Position numbers and translations under genes: made by a program
Notes under the pieces: generated by a model
The model's database searches: none
What the model was told of the DNA's origin: nothing
The model's input: the letters and a program-made list of their open reading frames with translations, nothing else
Part shown: in pieces, positions 31,739 to 44,700 of the stretch
Layout of the letters: every line of letters begins with the position of its first letter
Numbering within the stretch: position 1 is the stretch's first letter
Assembly (NCBI GenBank): GCA_033030425.1
Contig: JAUFSD010000007.1
Span: forward strand, 1,550,001 to 1,614,000
Source of the DNA: Verpa conica
Taxonomy: Eukaryota > Ascomycota > Pezizomycetes > Pezizales > Morchellaceae
Reading direction: 5' to 3'
DNA: 64,000 bases

Positions 31739-32621
31739 AATATCCAACAACCCGTGGCGAGTGAATGTATGTGCGGTGGTGGTGGGGTAATAGTCGCGGT
31801 GGGATTGTCGAGTAGACGCGTTGGTCTTGGCTACCAGTTTGATATCACGTGCCCGCGATAACTACTGATCCTGGACGACGACGACAACCAACTCAGGGCT
31901 CAGGGTTGCGTTACGTACGTCAATGGTGGGAAACGTCAAAAAGCTTACAACAGTGAAACTTAAGGTCAAGGTGCTTACTCCCAAGGGGATCAAACTTGAA
32001 ACAATGGCCTGTCTATAAACTATACAGCTGTCATGACCACCCCCTTCTCTAAGTTTGAGGATTAAGCATAACCCTTAGACTGCAGAATGGTGGGAGCCTT
32101 CTACTAGAAACCACTTAAGCTTAACATGACAACTGGGACAGACTGTTAGGGAGAATGCTGGTACCGGGGAATATCCAGAATATAAAGTTAATTAATAGCA
32201 CTCGGTTTTATGATACAATTCGTCTCTCCTTTGACCTTTGAGAATACTCTGCTGCTACCGCTTCTGTACATGTGAGAGTTGTTTTTTTCTTTTCAAGTCT
32301 GGCCGGGTGACAACAAATAATAGATATAAAAAAAAGGGTATCCAAAACACCTCCAAAATAAAAAAATTGAAAAAATAAAAGATCAAAAAATCCCACCAAC
32401 GCCTTCCTTCTTTCCTCCCATATTTCAAGGCCCGTTATTCCGCTGTTCCAGGGTGCGACCCTTATACTCCAACCAGTACTAACCTCCCTGTCCACGCCAG
32501 AGAGAAAGAAAGAAAAAAAGAAAGAAAGAAAGAAAAATTCCTTTCCGAAAACCCCACCCTATCCCCCGCCGCTATACGAGTACACCTCACCACAACCACA
32601 ACCCATAGACCCACTCAATCC
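31739..32621. other. Intergenic upstream of SRS2
   Basis: The SRS2 promoter lies near 31740-32200. From 32270 to 32540 there are A-rich and (GAAA)n tracts (32501-32535). No gene is recognised; a 95-codon minus frame (32208-32495) is low-complexity Phe/Ile and is rejected. Confidence 0.45.
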
Positions 32622-33317
32622 CTACTTCATAGCACACTCCAAGCAAACCCTCGCTCCGTCCCCCCTCCAAATTGAGCAACCACTATCACACACCCTCCTC
32701 TCGCAGCCAACACATCTCCCCTCGTCCTCATTTCCCTCCATCACCCTATCACAATCCTCACATGCAAGCACCTGGCCTATCACACCAGCATGCACAAACT
32801 TCAACACCCCCGCAGTACTCGGCTTAGTCTGCGCCATCGCCGCGAACGGGTTTCTAGAGGGGACGCGTGGATGAGGGCTTTTCTGCAGTGACGCGGACAA
32901 TGCGGGGTGAGGTCTTGTGTGTGCGAATTGGGGAGCTGTAGCCTGAGGCGTGGTAGTAGTAGTTGTTGCTGTTGTGGATTGTGCGGAGAATAGCTTCTGA
33001 AGTGTATATTCTGATATATCATCATCCCCCTGAGTCAGTATCTATCTATCGATCTAGCCCCTACGCGTCGTCGTCCTCCTCCTCATCTGGTCATGAGAGG
33101 AGAAAGAGAGAGAGAGAGGGGAAATGAACATACGATAGACTTCTTCTTCCTTCGGCTTGTTTCTCCACCGCTTCATTGTCCTCCCATTCCCTTGTGGTGA
33201 TGGTGCCTGCGTCATTCCCCCAGTCCGCGTGCAGTCTTCGTCTCCAAAATCGCGTTTTCGCTTTCCGGCAATACTAGCATGCGTAATCGCTGTAGTGGCA
33301 AACAGTGACGACGCCAT
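32622..33317 (-). CDS. Small Cys-rich, probably zinc-binding protein (about 194 aa)
   Basis: Minus-strand exon 1 is 33317-33141 and exon 2 33029-32622; a 111-nt intron joins them in frame (585 nt). The N-terminus has a basic stretch (AGKRKRDFGDED) that may be a nuclear signal. A conserved-looking segment KRWRNKPKEEE...EYTLQKLFSAQ is followed by a Thr/Pro/Ala-rich linker. The C-terminus holds eight closely spaced cysteines (ACEDCDRVM, RCVGCERRVCDSGC, RVCLECA), as in a two-zinc cross-brace or ribbon module. The family is not identified. The junction is uncertain: the in-frame donor is GTCTAT, while a much better donor (GTATGT at 33134) lies seven bases further but gives a shifted frame with any acceptor I can see. 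Confidence 0.6.
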
Positions 33318-36300
33318 ATTAGTTTAGTAAAGCGGGGAAAGGAAATTTGAAATATTAAGAGGGGGAAGAAAAAAATTTAATTTCTGAGGTTAGAGGGGTC
33401 GGTCAATGATCGTGTAAAGTGTAGAGACAGTTGTGATAGAGACGCGTTGGGGGGGGAAGTTGAACAATGAAAATCGGATTAGGAAACTAAGTGCATGCCT
33501 CCCTTTCACGCGTCCAGCCGCCATAGCGTGGCTGACGGTGGCGTCTTACAAAGACATAGTGTCCCAAAATAGGCAGGCCACGGTTGTCGGGTCTAACACC
33601 TTATTACAAACGCGTAAGCCCATGGCCCATAACCCCGACAAAAATGCACGATTGGGGTTTCGTCTCTCGTTTGAGAATCTTGAAGAAAGGGCACAAAAAA
33701 CAAGACAAGGCCAAAGTGAAAGAGAATACAAGGGTAAACTATAGTATCCGTGTCTAAATTCATGTTTATTTCCTTTAAAGTATAATATACAGAAACAACC
33801 TTAGAACCCCAAAGACAAAATAGCTTTGTCCGTTACCCATAAGAAAAATCTACGTGTCTGAAAATCCTGTCTCAATAACCGATCGACGGTATCGAAATAA
33901 CCTTCATTACGCGTTTTCTCCTCGCACCGAAATCCGTGTGATGGAGAACTCTTGCAAGAGGCTCAATAGGGGTGTTAAGATTACCTTCTCCATGGGGAAG
34001 TCGGTGCGCGTTTCGTTGTTGCGCCAAGTGTCTGATAGTCACTATGCTGGCAGATCGAACAGCATGGCCCGAAACATGGCCGGCGTGTGAAATCGGCTTG
34101 AATGATGCACGTTCGGTGTGCGATGTGTGGGTTTATCTTTCTTTTTCCTTCTCCGCTTTTCTCGGTGTGTTTATCAAGTTCTCGAGGGAGTGAAAAATTG
34201 AATCCCTGCGGTAGGAGAGTTAATTATGAAATCAGGATTAATGATGTCTACTGTGGGGACTTATCGAGCGGGGGGGTATTTGGAATAGAATTAGCGATAT
34301 TGCCACATCTCACCCCAGATTGGCCCGTGAGGACGACGACAACCTGGGTTAGGGCTTCCAAAAATGGGTACTGAGTGGTGATATGTTATGAATCGCCGAG
34401 CTGTCACCTGTGATAGCTTATGCGGCTGCGGAGTAATACTACCCGGGGAGTGCGGTATAGAGCTGGTAGGTTACGCATTTTTTTTGTATCGTGAGCGCGG
34501 TGAGCAAGTATGAGAATCATTGTTAATTATGCGGTGAATGAGTAGGTAGATGTAGTCGTCAACCGAATTGACTGTTCCAGACTACGGAGTTATCTCCTTA
34601 CTACGCCATTGGTCAGCGTGTAATTATTAGTTCGGGCCGGGAGGGCGAGTACCTAGGCCTGGGAATGAATACGATATTTGTCTAGCAATGGTACCTAGGC
34701 TAGGTATAGTACATCTCGGGCAGCTTAGTTCAGGCTTCCACCAGAGCCTCAGCCAACGGCGCGTAGGTAGGTACAAGTAATCCACGCGATCGGGCCTGTA
34801 TTACGTCTAGTGGGTACTGAGTGTCGTATTGTATCGTATCGCATGGTCCTGTAAGTACATACGCAACAACACGAGAAGGGTTCAAGCCTCATTGAGAGGG
34901 AATCGCCACACCTCACACGTGCCATATAGAAGATCGTGGGAACCTGAGCTTGTAGAACTTAAATCTCTCAGGCGGAAGGTTCTCCGTCAAGTTAAACAGA
35001 CCAAGGCTACAACCCCATTGTACATGTAGTTTGATGTCGACGCAATAGAGTACAAGCGGTGGCTCAGGCGTTCCCCAGAAGCGGTTCTCAACCGAAGAGC
35101 CGCGAGGAGATCATCGTCACCTGGCCCCAGGTATCCGGCTTGTGATATCAAAGGCTTTAAAGCATGAAAGAACACGGGCCTCCCCGACTGCAAAAGTACA
35201 GCCAAGGCTACGTAAATGGCTTAGTACTTGGGCGTATGTATGTAGTCATCAATTCGAGCCTATCGGGACGAGTCACAAATTGACATTCACAATATCTTCC
35301 GGGTTAGTAAGTAGGGGGGACGCGTGGATAGTGGATGTATAGCACTGCAGCCGGCCATAGTCCTACGTATTTCAAACGTGACTCGGTCTGTCGGAAATCA
35401 TCGACAATAATTAATGTTTTCCGAAAGGGCTCGCCAGAGCCCTGACAGGCAAAGTCCCAATAAAACGGCAAAAGGGAAACGCGCGGGCCAATGGGTGGCG
35501 AGCTTGGCATCATAGGCGAGAGCTTACTAAGTGACCTCGTGCGAAAGGGGGAAGGGCAGCACTCGATTACCCCTGCCGCGCGTACTTTAGTTTCTTGGGA
35601 GGGTTGCGTATGCAGCTCAAAACAGAAAAGTCAGAGTGAGATAGGAAGAGAGGTTTGACCACTTGAATTTTCCTATTTCTTTTCTTTTCTCACTTTTTTT
35701 TCCCCTTCTGCCCGGGTACTGTAGAACCAAGCTGGTGCTGCTGCTGCTGTGTTGCGTCGTGAGCTGCGTGTACTGCCTCTGTGGGGCACTGTTTTTGGGA
35801 GTAAGGGAAATCTGAGAAGAGAGAGAAAGAGTCTGCCCTTCCCTTCTTCTATGCCAACCTCTCCCAGGTTTATTGCTGCCCAAGGCTGCCCAAGTATCCC
35901 AGCGCAGTGACTTTTATTCGCATCGCCGCAATTCAGTCGAAAAAGCCTCCCTTACCCCCCCCAGCAGCGACCTGTGACAGCGACCGAAAAGCTCCGCCCA
36001 TCACTTATACGGATAGGTTTCTGTTTCTCCACTCTTTGTGCAGGCTATTCCTCGCAGATTCGCTTCTGGCTTTTTTTGGACAACCACAATTCTTAACGGG
36101 TTTTGTCTATTGTTTTCTCTTTTCGTCTTTATTCTTATTTTTATTTTGACCCTGGGTGTTTCTCATCCGTCTCCTCACACCCCTTGTTTGAGTGGATATC
36201 TCCTCTTGCCTTTGGGACTCTCCTTCATCTCCCTTTTTTTTTCTCTTTCTCCCTCATTCTTTTTACTTGAACGCAGACTCTTTTCAGGCTTTAAGCAGCC

Positions 36301-36948
36301 GTTAAGCCGTCCGCTGTCGAGAGGGTTTGTTTCGTGCGCGTTCGGCTAGATTGGTAGGCCAGGGTTGCAGAGGCAAAGAAGGTCGAGCTGCGTAAGCCTC
36401 CCTCCCGCGCTAGAACCCAAGCCCCCCAAAAAAGAAGCAGCAGCACCCCCAAGCATCTCCATCCATCATCCTTCCTGTCGGCGCGAAACCTACTACCCTT
36501 CATTACACCACGGGCCATCTGTACGAAAGGAATCCCCACCCACCCACCCCCCCCATCCATACATCCATCTACCCATCCATCATCCATCCTTCTTACTATC
36601 GGTTGTTGGTTCTGTGCTGCTTCTTCCCCTACTCCACTCACCCATTCCCTCATACTTGTTGCTGCTGCTCCTGCTTGCTTGATTCTCTTCAAACCTGCAA
36701 CTGCATTTGACAACTACCCCGTCACCTGTCGTCGTCATACCCGATTGTGTGTGTAAGTGAAGAGTGCTGTTAGCCTCCTTCCCTTTCGCAGACAACAGCG
36801 ACAACAACCCCATCACCTCGGCACTACTTCGATAATATAGTAACGACAATCCCCCACACCCCGACAACGAGAGAGAGAGAGAGAGAGAACGATTACCGTT
36901 ACAACTGTCTTGCCCCCCCCCGCTCGAGCAAGCCACATCTATCCAACG
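33318..36948. other. 3.6-kb intergenic region upstream of PNG1
   Basis: No gene is supported. 33400-35600 holds short frames without domains; GTACCTAGGC occurs twice around 34650 and 34690. From about 35680 to 36900 the plus strand is pyrimidine-rich with long C and T runs and a (GA)n tract at 36869-36888 just before the start codon. This suggests an extended PNG1 promoter and 5' leader. The region between SRS2-side genes and PNG1 is divergent. Confidence 0.4.
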
Positions 36949-38785
36949 ATGTCGAATTTACCTAAACCGTCGGATGACCATCAGGCTTGGGCAAAGCAGT
37001 TGACAAGTCGCTATCAAGATGTCATGCACAGCAAGCGTGCAGACGTTCTAACAAGACAGACGCGCAACCTTTCTTTAGGTTCCCCCTCACCGCAACCGGG
37101 TGCCTCACCATCACCATCACCACGACCATCGTTTTGCCCTATATCCCGAGTACCATGTCCACCATGTCCACCATGTCCATCATTCCCACCATGTCCTACA
37201 TCAGCCCCGCCACCAGTCCCCGGGTCGCAACCCCAGACATTACGAAAATCAAAATCAAAATTCCATCTCACAACTGCAGGAACTTCCAGGTCACAGGAAG
37301 TTGGCCCTGACGGACTCCCAGCATATACCCGCAATGCCCCAAAGATCCCCGTCGCACCAACCGATTCGGCATCGATAAAGTTTCGAAGTATGCTTATATC
37401 GCTAGCAGCGACACCGACAAGATATGAGAATCCTGGGTTGTTGGATGAAGCGCTTGGAGTGATTCCATTGAATAGGATATATCAGGAGGCAGAGGAAGAG
37501 AGCCAGACACTGCTGGCGGAGGCGAGGAGTTTGGGAAAGGAAAAGGCAAAATGGGGTTACCAGGATTGTGTGATTCAGGCTTTATTAAGGTGGGTTCTGC
37601 TGCCTTTTTTATTCTCGGGATGCCCTCTTTGTTTTGGGAATATGCGGGAATTTGATATTCCTCGGGAGGCTGCGTATCATGAAACGTGATTGGGGATTTT
37701 TTTCTCCCTCTTATTATTCCCGTACTAGGGGTTACCCGTGAATGGGATGAACTATAGTTCGCTGTTTTTTTCTTTGTCTCACTGTTTGCTGACTTATTAT
37801 CTTGCTTTTATAGATGGTTTCGACGGGATTTCTTTACATGGGTTAATAACCCCCGATGTGCACGGTGCTACTCGGAAACTACACCAGAAGGGCTATCCCC
37901 TGTAACTGATGAGGAGTCAGCACGAGGTGCATCAAGAGCAGAGATCTTCAAGTGCAAGAACTGTGGGGCATATGAGCGGTTTCCTCGGTACAGTGATGTA
38001 TGGACATTATTGGGAACAAGGCGAGGAAGATGTGGGGAATGGGCAAACTGCTTTTCGATGTTGTGCCGTGCAGTTGGCAGTCGGGTGCGTTGGGTATGGA
38101 ACAGTGAAGATCACGTAGGTTGCCCGCCGGCCACACTTTAATATATAAATGTATAAGTTGGTTGCTAACATGATTACTTAACCTAGGTATGGACTGAAGT
38201 ATACTCAGAACATGCAAAGAGGTGGATTCATGTCGATGCCTGTGAGGAAGCCTGGAATCAGCCTCGACTCTATGCAGAAGGCTGGGGTAAGAAAATGGCC
38301 TACTGCATTGCCTTCTCTCATGATGGTGTAACCGATGTCACACGTCGCTATGTCCGTAACCCACGACACCACGCCTTACCTCGGACAAAGTGCCCCGAAG
38401 AAGTTTTGCTTTACATCCTTAAGGATATTCGGGAAAAGAGAAGAGAGCGATTAAGTCCAGAGGATATTAAGCGGTTAGAAAAGGAAGACCGAGCAGAGGA
38501 GAGAGAGTTACAGGCATATATCATGCAGAGTCAGGCCCAAGCGGAGAAGATGTTGGCCGGTGGATCTAGTTCACGTGGTGACACTCTGAACTCTGACCAG
38601 AAGAGGCCACTTCCAAGACAGAGTGGTGAGTTTATCTGGAGCAAAGCGGAATCAGTTTAGAGTACTAACTTGGATCTAAAGGTTCTACTGACTGGAAACA
38701 CCAACGAGGAGAGGATGGCATGCATGTTGATGATAGCACAAGCCCACTCGCGATGAACGAGTATAGGATGCAAGATGGACATTAA
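36949..38785 (+). CDS. PNG1: Peptide N-glycanase (PNGase), transglutaminase fold (494 aa, 4 exons)
   Basis: Exons: 36949-37589, 37814-38114, 38187-38625, 38682-38785 (1485 nt in frame). After a disordered N-terminus comes the PNGase core: [39 protein letters not shown], and the zinc site CARC...CKNC. The catalytic triad is Cys287 in [10 protein letters not shown], His314 in EDHVWTEVYS and Asp331 in [11 protein letters not shown]; the Cys-His (27) and His-Asp (17) spacings are those of yeast and human enzymes. A charged helical C-terminus follows ([20 protein letters not shown]). The enzyme removes N-glycans from misfolded glycoproteins in the cytosol during ERAD. Some filamentous fungi carry a PNGase with a replaced catalytic Cys, but here it is present. 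The N-terminus has an odd Pro/Cys repeat (37152-37196). Confidence 0.93.
37152..37196 (+). repeat. 9-bp coding microsatellite (ACCATGTCC)5 in PNG1
   Basis: Five consecutive 9-mers (the fourth varied) encode the Pro/Cys stretch [16 protein letters not shown] in the PNG1 frame; another frame reads as His/Val repeats. Slippage here would change length without frameshift. Confidence 0.75.
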
Positions 38786-41700
38786 TAAACACCCTTGTGT
38801 TGGATACTTCGGATTGTGTGGATGGCATGATATTTTATACTGGGTCGAGGAGTTTGCATGATTGTCGTAATGGGACAAACTACTGGGATTTACGATAAAC
38901 GGGATGGGCATTGTTACAACAGGAACGGGTGCTGGGGGCTAGACGTCGACGAACTGATGGACACAACATCGACATGGCAACCACATACCACTGGGAAGGA
39001 GTTGGAGTAATGCATGAAGGCATCTTTTGGGAAGCGGTGAACGATGTTTGTTTATGGATGGCTTTTTTGGAATTTTCGTTTCTTGTTTCTCTTGGCATAC
39101 ACTCTTTGAGTCTTGCTAGGGAATAATCCGCCAACCTCTTTCCAAAGAGGTTGGTGGCTTTTGGGGCGCGGGAACAAAAGGCGTTCGTTTTTTATATTTT
39201 TTATGGGGTTGGGGATTCTTTTGGGAGGGGTTTTATCTTGTGGTGGTTTTGCTTTGGGGTCTGTCTATCTCGGTAGGCTAATTCTTATTTCTGTATAGTT
39301 TTTTTTCATTACTACTTTTACATCTACTACTCTCTCTATCTCTCTATCTCTACCTTTGTCTCTCCCTTTCTCTTTTCTCTCTTTCCTACCACCACACACT
39401 AACATTTATTTCTCTTCCCTTTGTCTTTTATTTTTCTCTTTTTGTCACAAGATACAAGTGTGTATACAGCAGCGGGTATAGGGCGGAGGGGCGGGTACAG
39501 GTATCTGCGAATTCTATCTATGGGCGTTTGTGGAGCCCTACAGTTGTTGATTTATTTTTTATTTTCTAGTTGCCTGGATGGCGCTTTTAGGATTCGAGGA
39601 TATCCTTAGCTTTCTATCACGATATGTTTCCCATGTTTTTTTTGCGCGGTGTATTCTGGAGTTTTTGTTTCTTTTACTTTTTTACTTCTTTGGGGCTGGT
39701 GGGTTGCACATTTTTAGACCTTTTTTTACTTGCGGGATAGCAGGGGGATTGAAGGATGGGTGGGCTATGGTGGGATGTATTTACATACTTCTGCGATCTT
39801 AACTAGTCGATAATCGATGAGAGTTGAGATAAAGACTTACAATACCTGTTTTCCAGCCTCCTGATGACGAAGCAGCCTGAGCAGATTACGAGTTCAAACT
39901 GCTAAACTGACAACTCAGTCACTCGTGCCACCGCCTGGCCTGCCTTGCCATCCTTTACTGAGTGTGGTATCCCATGGGGCCTTGAGTACAGGCGGTAGGT
40001 GACGAGGCCTGAGCGGGATCATCATTGCGAAAGGCAAGTTCCGGTAACGACATGCCACATATATCACAGGGTGGATTCGTTTTTTTTTCTCCCCTCAGTA
40101 GTCACTTTTTGGCATCCTAGGGCCTGTCACAAGATACTCGACGAGGGTTAATTAGGAGCTACGTACGTTACTGTCACCACAACCTACTCACCCACATACC
40201 CCACCCATGACTCCATGTATGGGAGAGTAAGCAGAATATGGGTAGGATTCTATATTGTGGCTTTTGGGAAATGAGTTTAGGAGGGGGGGAGAATAGGAGT
40301 ATGACGATGTCGGAGAAATACGGCGAGTGATCCCTCATGAGCCCCCTCTTTCTCGGTGAAGGTGAGTGAAAAAAATCATCAGCGCGGATAAATTTATTTC
40401 CATTATGTTCTATAGAACGCGTGTACACCCCATTCCGGAAGTTGATTAGTGGGAGGTGGGGGGGGGGAGGGGAGGGGTTCTCAATTGGGAGGCTGGATGT
40501 GAGTTAAATGAGATCAGATTCAGTCAGTCAGTCGTGGGTTGGTTTCCCACACCATGTGGTGTAGGGCTGATGTAAGGGTTTCTGTTTCAGCTTTGCTATT
40601 AATTTTAGTCTATGGGCTTTTGGTGAAGATTTCTATTCTCAGTGGTGGAAATGGGGGCGGTTTTCTCTTTTTTTAGGTGAAGTTCTAGAATTCTTGATGT
40701 TGGGCTGATTGTACTTTTTTACTCACCGGGAAGCAAGTCCAGAGTTAAAAGACTTACGTACTAACTCGGATGTTACCCGAGTCTTGCCGAGTTTAGCGCT
40801 GTAGTCTATCGATCGAGTAAAGCTTAAGTGTATGTATAAAGCTTGAGCCTTTTCCTGGCCTTGAAGATGAAGCCCGAGGTTAACAGCTTTGTGTGGAGAT
40901 ATTGCGAGCACCCCCGGGAGCCTAAGAGTACAATCAGTACTAATATACTTCGTCCCCTAAAAATACCTTTTCTTTGATCTCTGACCGGGATGAATAGTGG
41001 ATCTAATTTTTTGGAGATTCTAGGGTAACCCAGGCAAGTATATACCTTTTAATTACACAGCCAAATATCACCCGATGAAGGCGCAGACCTTTAGGCAGCC
41101 GGCTAAAGCTCTGAGGATAAATAATGAAACCTCCAATAAATCTACAAGGCATCCTTTTAGCAACTACTTAGCATCTCCACTCCCATCCCTGGGGAGAGTC
41201 AACCTGGTGTTAGAGCCTCGAGTGATATCGCATGATTCAGGATCTACCAGATTACATCATACACCCTTCCCTCCCCCCATGTCGTTATTCTCCCGAGGTT
41301 CCGAGGACGCGTACACCATCCAAGAATCTTAACTAATCATCATGTCAGCATGCTATTGTTTTTCCTTTTCCTTCATGCGCGGGGCATACAGAACAGAGCC
41401 CCTTGCTTGCATGTGGTCCTCACGCATGCACATGCACGAATTTCCCGTGCTTATGCGTAATGTGAGGTCCTTGCAGATTATTTTTACTGCGCGAACTTGG
41501 TTAGGCGGTTGGGAAAATAGGTCTCAACGGTACATATGTACATCTAATTGCTTGTGTAGACATCGGATTTGTTTGTACTTATAACTATTTTTTTTATTTT
41601 TATTTTTTAACAGAGAGAGCTCGTACCGTATGGGATACATAATAACGGGTCGACTCGTTTTGTGATAAAAAAAAATTTCTCCCCTCCCTCCCTCTCTCTC

Positions 41701-44700
41701 CCCTATCCGCTCCTTATCAAGGGTTCTTTCCGGAGATTGGCTTGGGAACCTGGGTCTCTTCATCGTTCAGTAAGTTATGAGATGAATGCGGAAATATGGC
41801 TAATTATTATTATTATTATTGGCATTCTGAAGTAGATATCTACATACTGCGCTAGATAGGAGGTCTATTCTAAACTCACCAACAAACAACGGGGATATGA
41901 GGTTGAAACAAGAATTCATCGTATTGGGTATACAGCATCATCGGCGACAAAAAAAAAAAAACACAATGCTTCGCTAGGTTGAAATTATAGATCTTCCGGC
42001 ATTCAGCCGTCGATTATAAAAAAATTATTCAAGATCCTTGCCCAAAATTCTAGATGCTCTTGACATCCTAGTCGCTGTTTGGAATTATATAATGTACAGG
42101 TCAGTATAAAAAAAACATTTACCGGACTTTTGAAATATATTAGATTGTTAATGTCTCCATCTTCACAGTCGCATATATCATCAGCGGTTCTCGTCAAAGG
42201 GAAAATAAAAACAAACAAATCGCTCTCTACCTAGAATGTGTGTGTGTGGGTACGTGAAACATTCCAGATCGATCCACAGGTCGATTTGTCTCCACATCTG
42301 CAGGCTCGCCCCAGCGATTATTTTGGAATACATATATTAGTGGTCGATGGAACGAAGCGACTTTTACCCCCCCCCCAATGAAGAAGAATACTCGGCGTCT
42401 ATTCCCCCAAAGTAAAGTATTTTTTCCCAATGTTTCGGAACAATGCATTACTGACAGGACATGACGGCATATCCAATACAAGTACAATAGGTAAGTACCT
42501 ACTTCAACCGCATACTTCTCTATGCAGCATCATTGGTCCTTTTCCCTATAATTTCAAGAGAGAAGGCATTTATCTTTAATTTGTATTACTGCCTACAAGC
42601 ATCTAATTTAAATACCGCCGCGAAGAGTAATTATTCTTCTCTCTTTTCGGAATGGCATGTTACGATAATAGCCATCTGCAGTGGAATGCCTGCCGTTCCA
42701 AAAGACATCGATATCCTATGGGGGGTGGGGACATGAAAATAACGACGATCGATTTCTTCCGACAGAAGCAGTGCACCGTCGAATGTACCTGGTACCTAAC
42801 CATACTTTCTACCACCTCCCCAACAAGAGACGGCATACATTCTAGATTTGGACCCCAAAGTACGGGAGAGAGAGAGAGGGTCCAAAAAAAAAAAACACCC
42901 CATAAGAAAAAATAAAATAAAACAAATCTCGATTCTGGGGGGGGTTCCGGGAAAACAAAACCCACATCGAAGGGTCCAAGTGAGGATCCAGCGCGCGTTA
43001 GCTAGGGTGGTGGTCCATATCCCAATACTTCTAGTTATATGTACGCACAAGGCATATTTAATATAGACGAACGAACAAATCAGCCTTTCCCTTCGAGAAC
43101 CTCCATATGATACAAGGCTGTCAGTGCGAACTATAGTAGGTAGCCAGGCTCTATGTCACACACACACACACACATGTATAGTGAACGCCTTCTTTTTTTT
43201 TCTTCTTCTTCTTATTACTATCTAAGCGGGTTCTTCCTTGATGGAGGCCTTCTCGTCTATGAGGTTCTGTTGTACTCATATATATATACATATATATGTA
43301 TAACCGTTAGTAGCACAACAGATAGCACCGTACGATTGAAGGAACAAACCGGGTCCAGCCTCACAACCCCTCCACCCTCCCCAATCTCAGCAAACGGTCC
43401 GGTTTTTATTTTTATTTTTTATTTATTTACTTTTTTCGTTCTTTTCATGTCGCTATGCGTTTAAAGGTACGTAGAACCGCAACGGTGCTACATGTTTTTG
43501 TTTTTGTTTTTGTTTTTGATATTGACTTTTTTATACGAGAACTAATTAGTGTAAACACTATCTATCACGCTTATCAGGAACTACATAACACAGAAAAGGT
43601 GGGGAGGAAGGGGGGGGGTATGGAGGGGAATGAGAGGAAGAGATAGAAAGAGGGAGAGAGAGAGCAGAGATTAAATTCTTCAGAGCATACTACCTGCAGC
43701 TTTTTTACGAGATGAAAGCAACAAAAAAGCAAACCAGTCATATGGGAGAATTAAAAGTAAACATTCTCCTAATGTTTGCATCAACAAAGGGAACGGGAAG
43801 ACGAAAAAAAAAAAAAACCCACTCACCTCCACCACCAACCCACACTACCACAACCGTTCCAACATTCTAATAAATATGAGAAAAGGGAGGAGAGAGGAGA
43901 AAAGGGAAGATTTATCAATGAACATCACGAAATGCACATTCCCACTCAAGGGGGGAGAAGTTAAAAAAAAAAAGCAACATTCCATGCTTCTCCCGGACTT
44001 CCATCTAACCAGATCGCGCATCTATGGACAACTGCTTTTCTAAAAGTTCGTTTCCTTTTCGTTATTTTAGTGGTTTGAAAAGTATGTATATATGTATGTA
44101 CATTCCTGCCTCCCACCCCTTCCCCCCCCCCCCAAGCTATATCAATAACTGGTAGTGAGTGACATGTATATGTACAATTTTTTTATTTTTTTCCCCCTTC
44201 GCCCTTCCCTTTTCCTTCCTGCAAATGCACCTTGCCCTTCCCTTCCCATGGTTTCAATCACCAGACCATTTCCGGATTCGACTATAGCTACCCTTTATGG
44301 ATCTCCCGGATGCCATTGCCTCGGATGAAAAAGAAAAGAAAAAGGAGCAAGAAAAAAAAAAGGAAGATAGGGTGGATATATGGATGGGGTAGCAGGTATG
44401 AAGCAAACAAAAGTAGGGAAAGAAAAGTAATGGTGAAAAGGATGGTGAAAGAGCAAATGATAGTTCAAAAAAAAGGAGTCAGATGTGTGTAGGACAAAGC
44501 GAGATATTTAAATGTTGAGAAGAAGGAAAAAGAAATCAATCGAAATCCTTAGCCAGCCATCGACTCAAATTTTTTTTTTTTTTAGAATAGCAAAGAACAG
44601 AAAGCCACCAACAGAGCCGCTTAACAACGCGAGCAAATTAACATTGCAAGAATGGCCTATCAAAGCTCCCATAAACCGTGCTATGTAGGTACAGATGAAG

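Noticed and set aside
39855..39930. tRNA-like or C/D-box snoRNA-like segment (TGATGA ... CTGA)
   Set aside because: No cloverleaf can be drawn on either strand, the C box lacks its usual purine context, and spacing between boxes is too short with no terminal stem.
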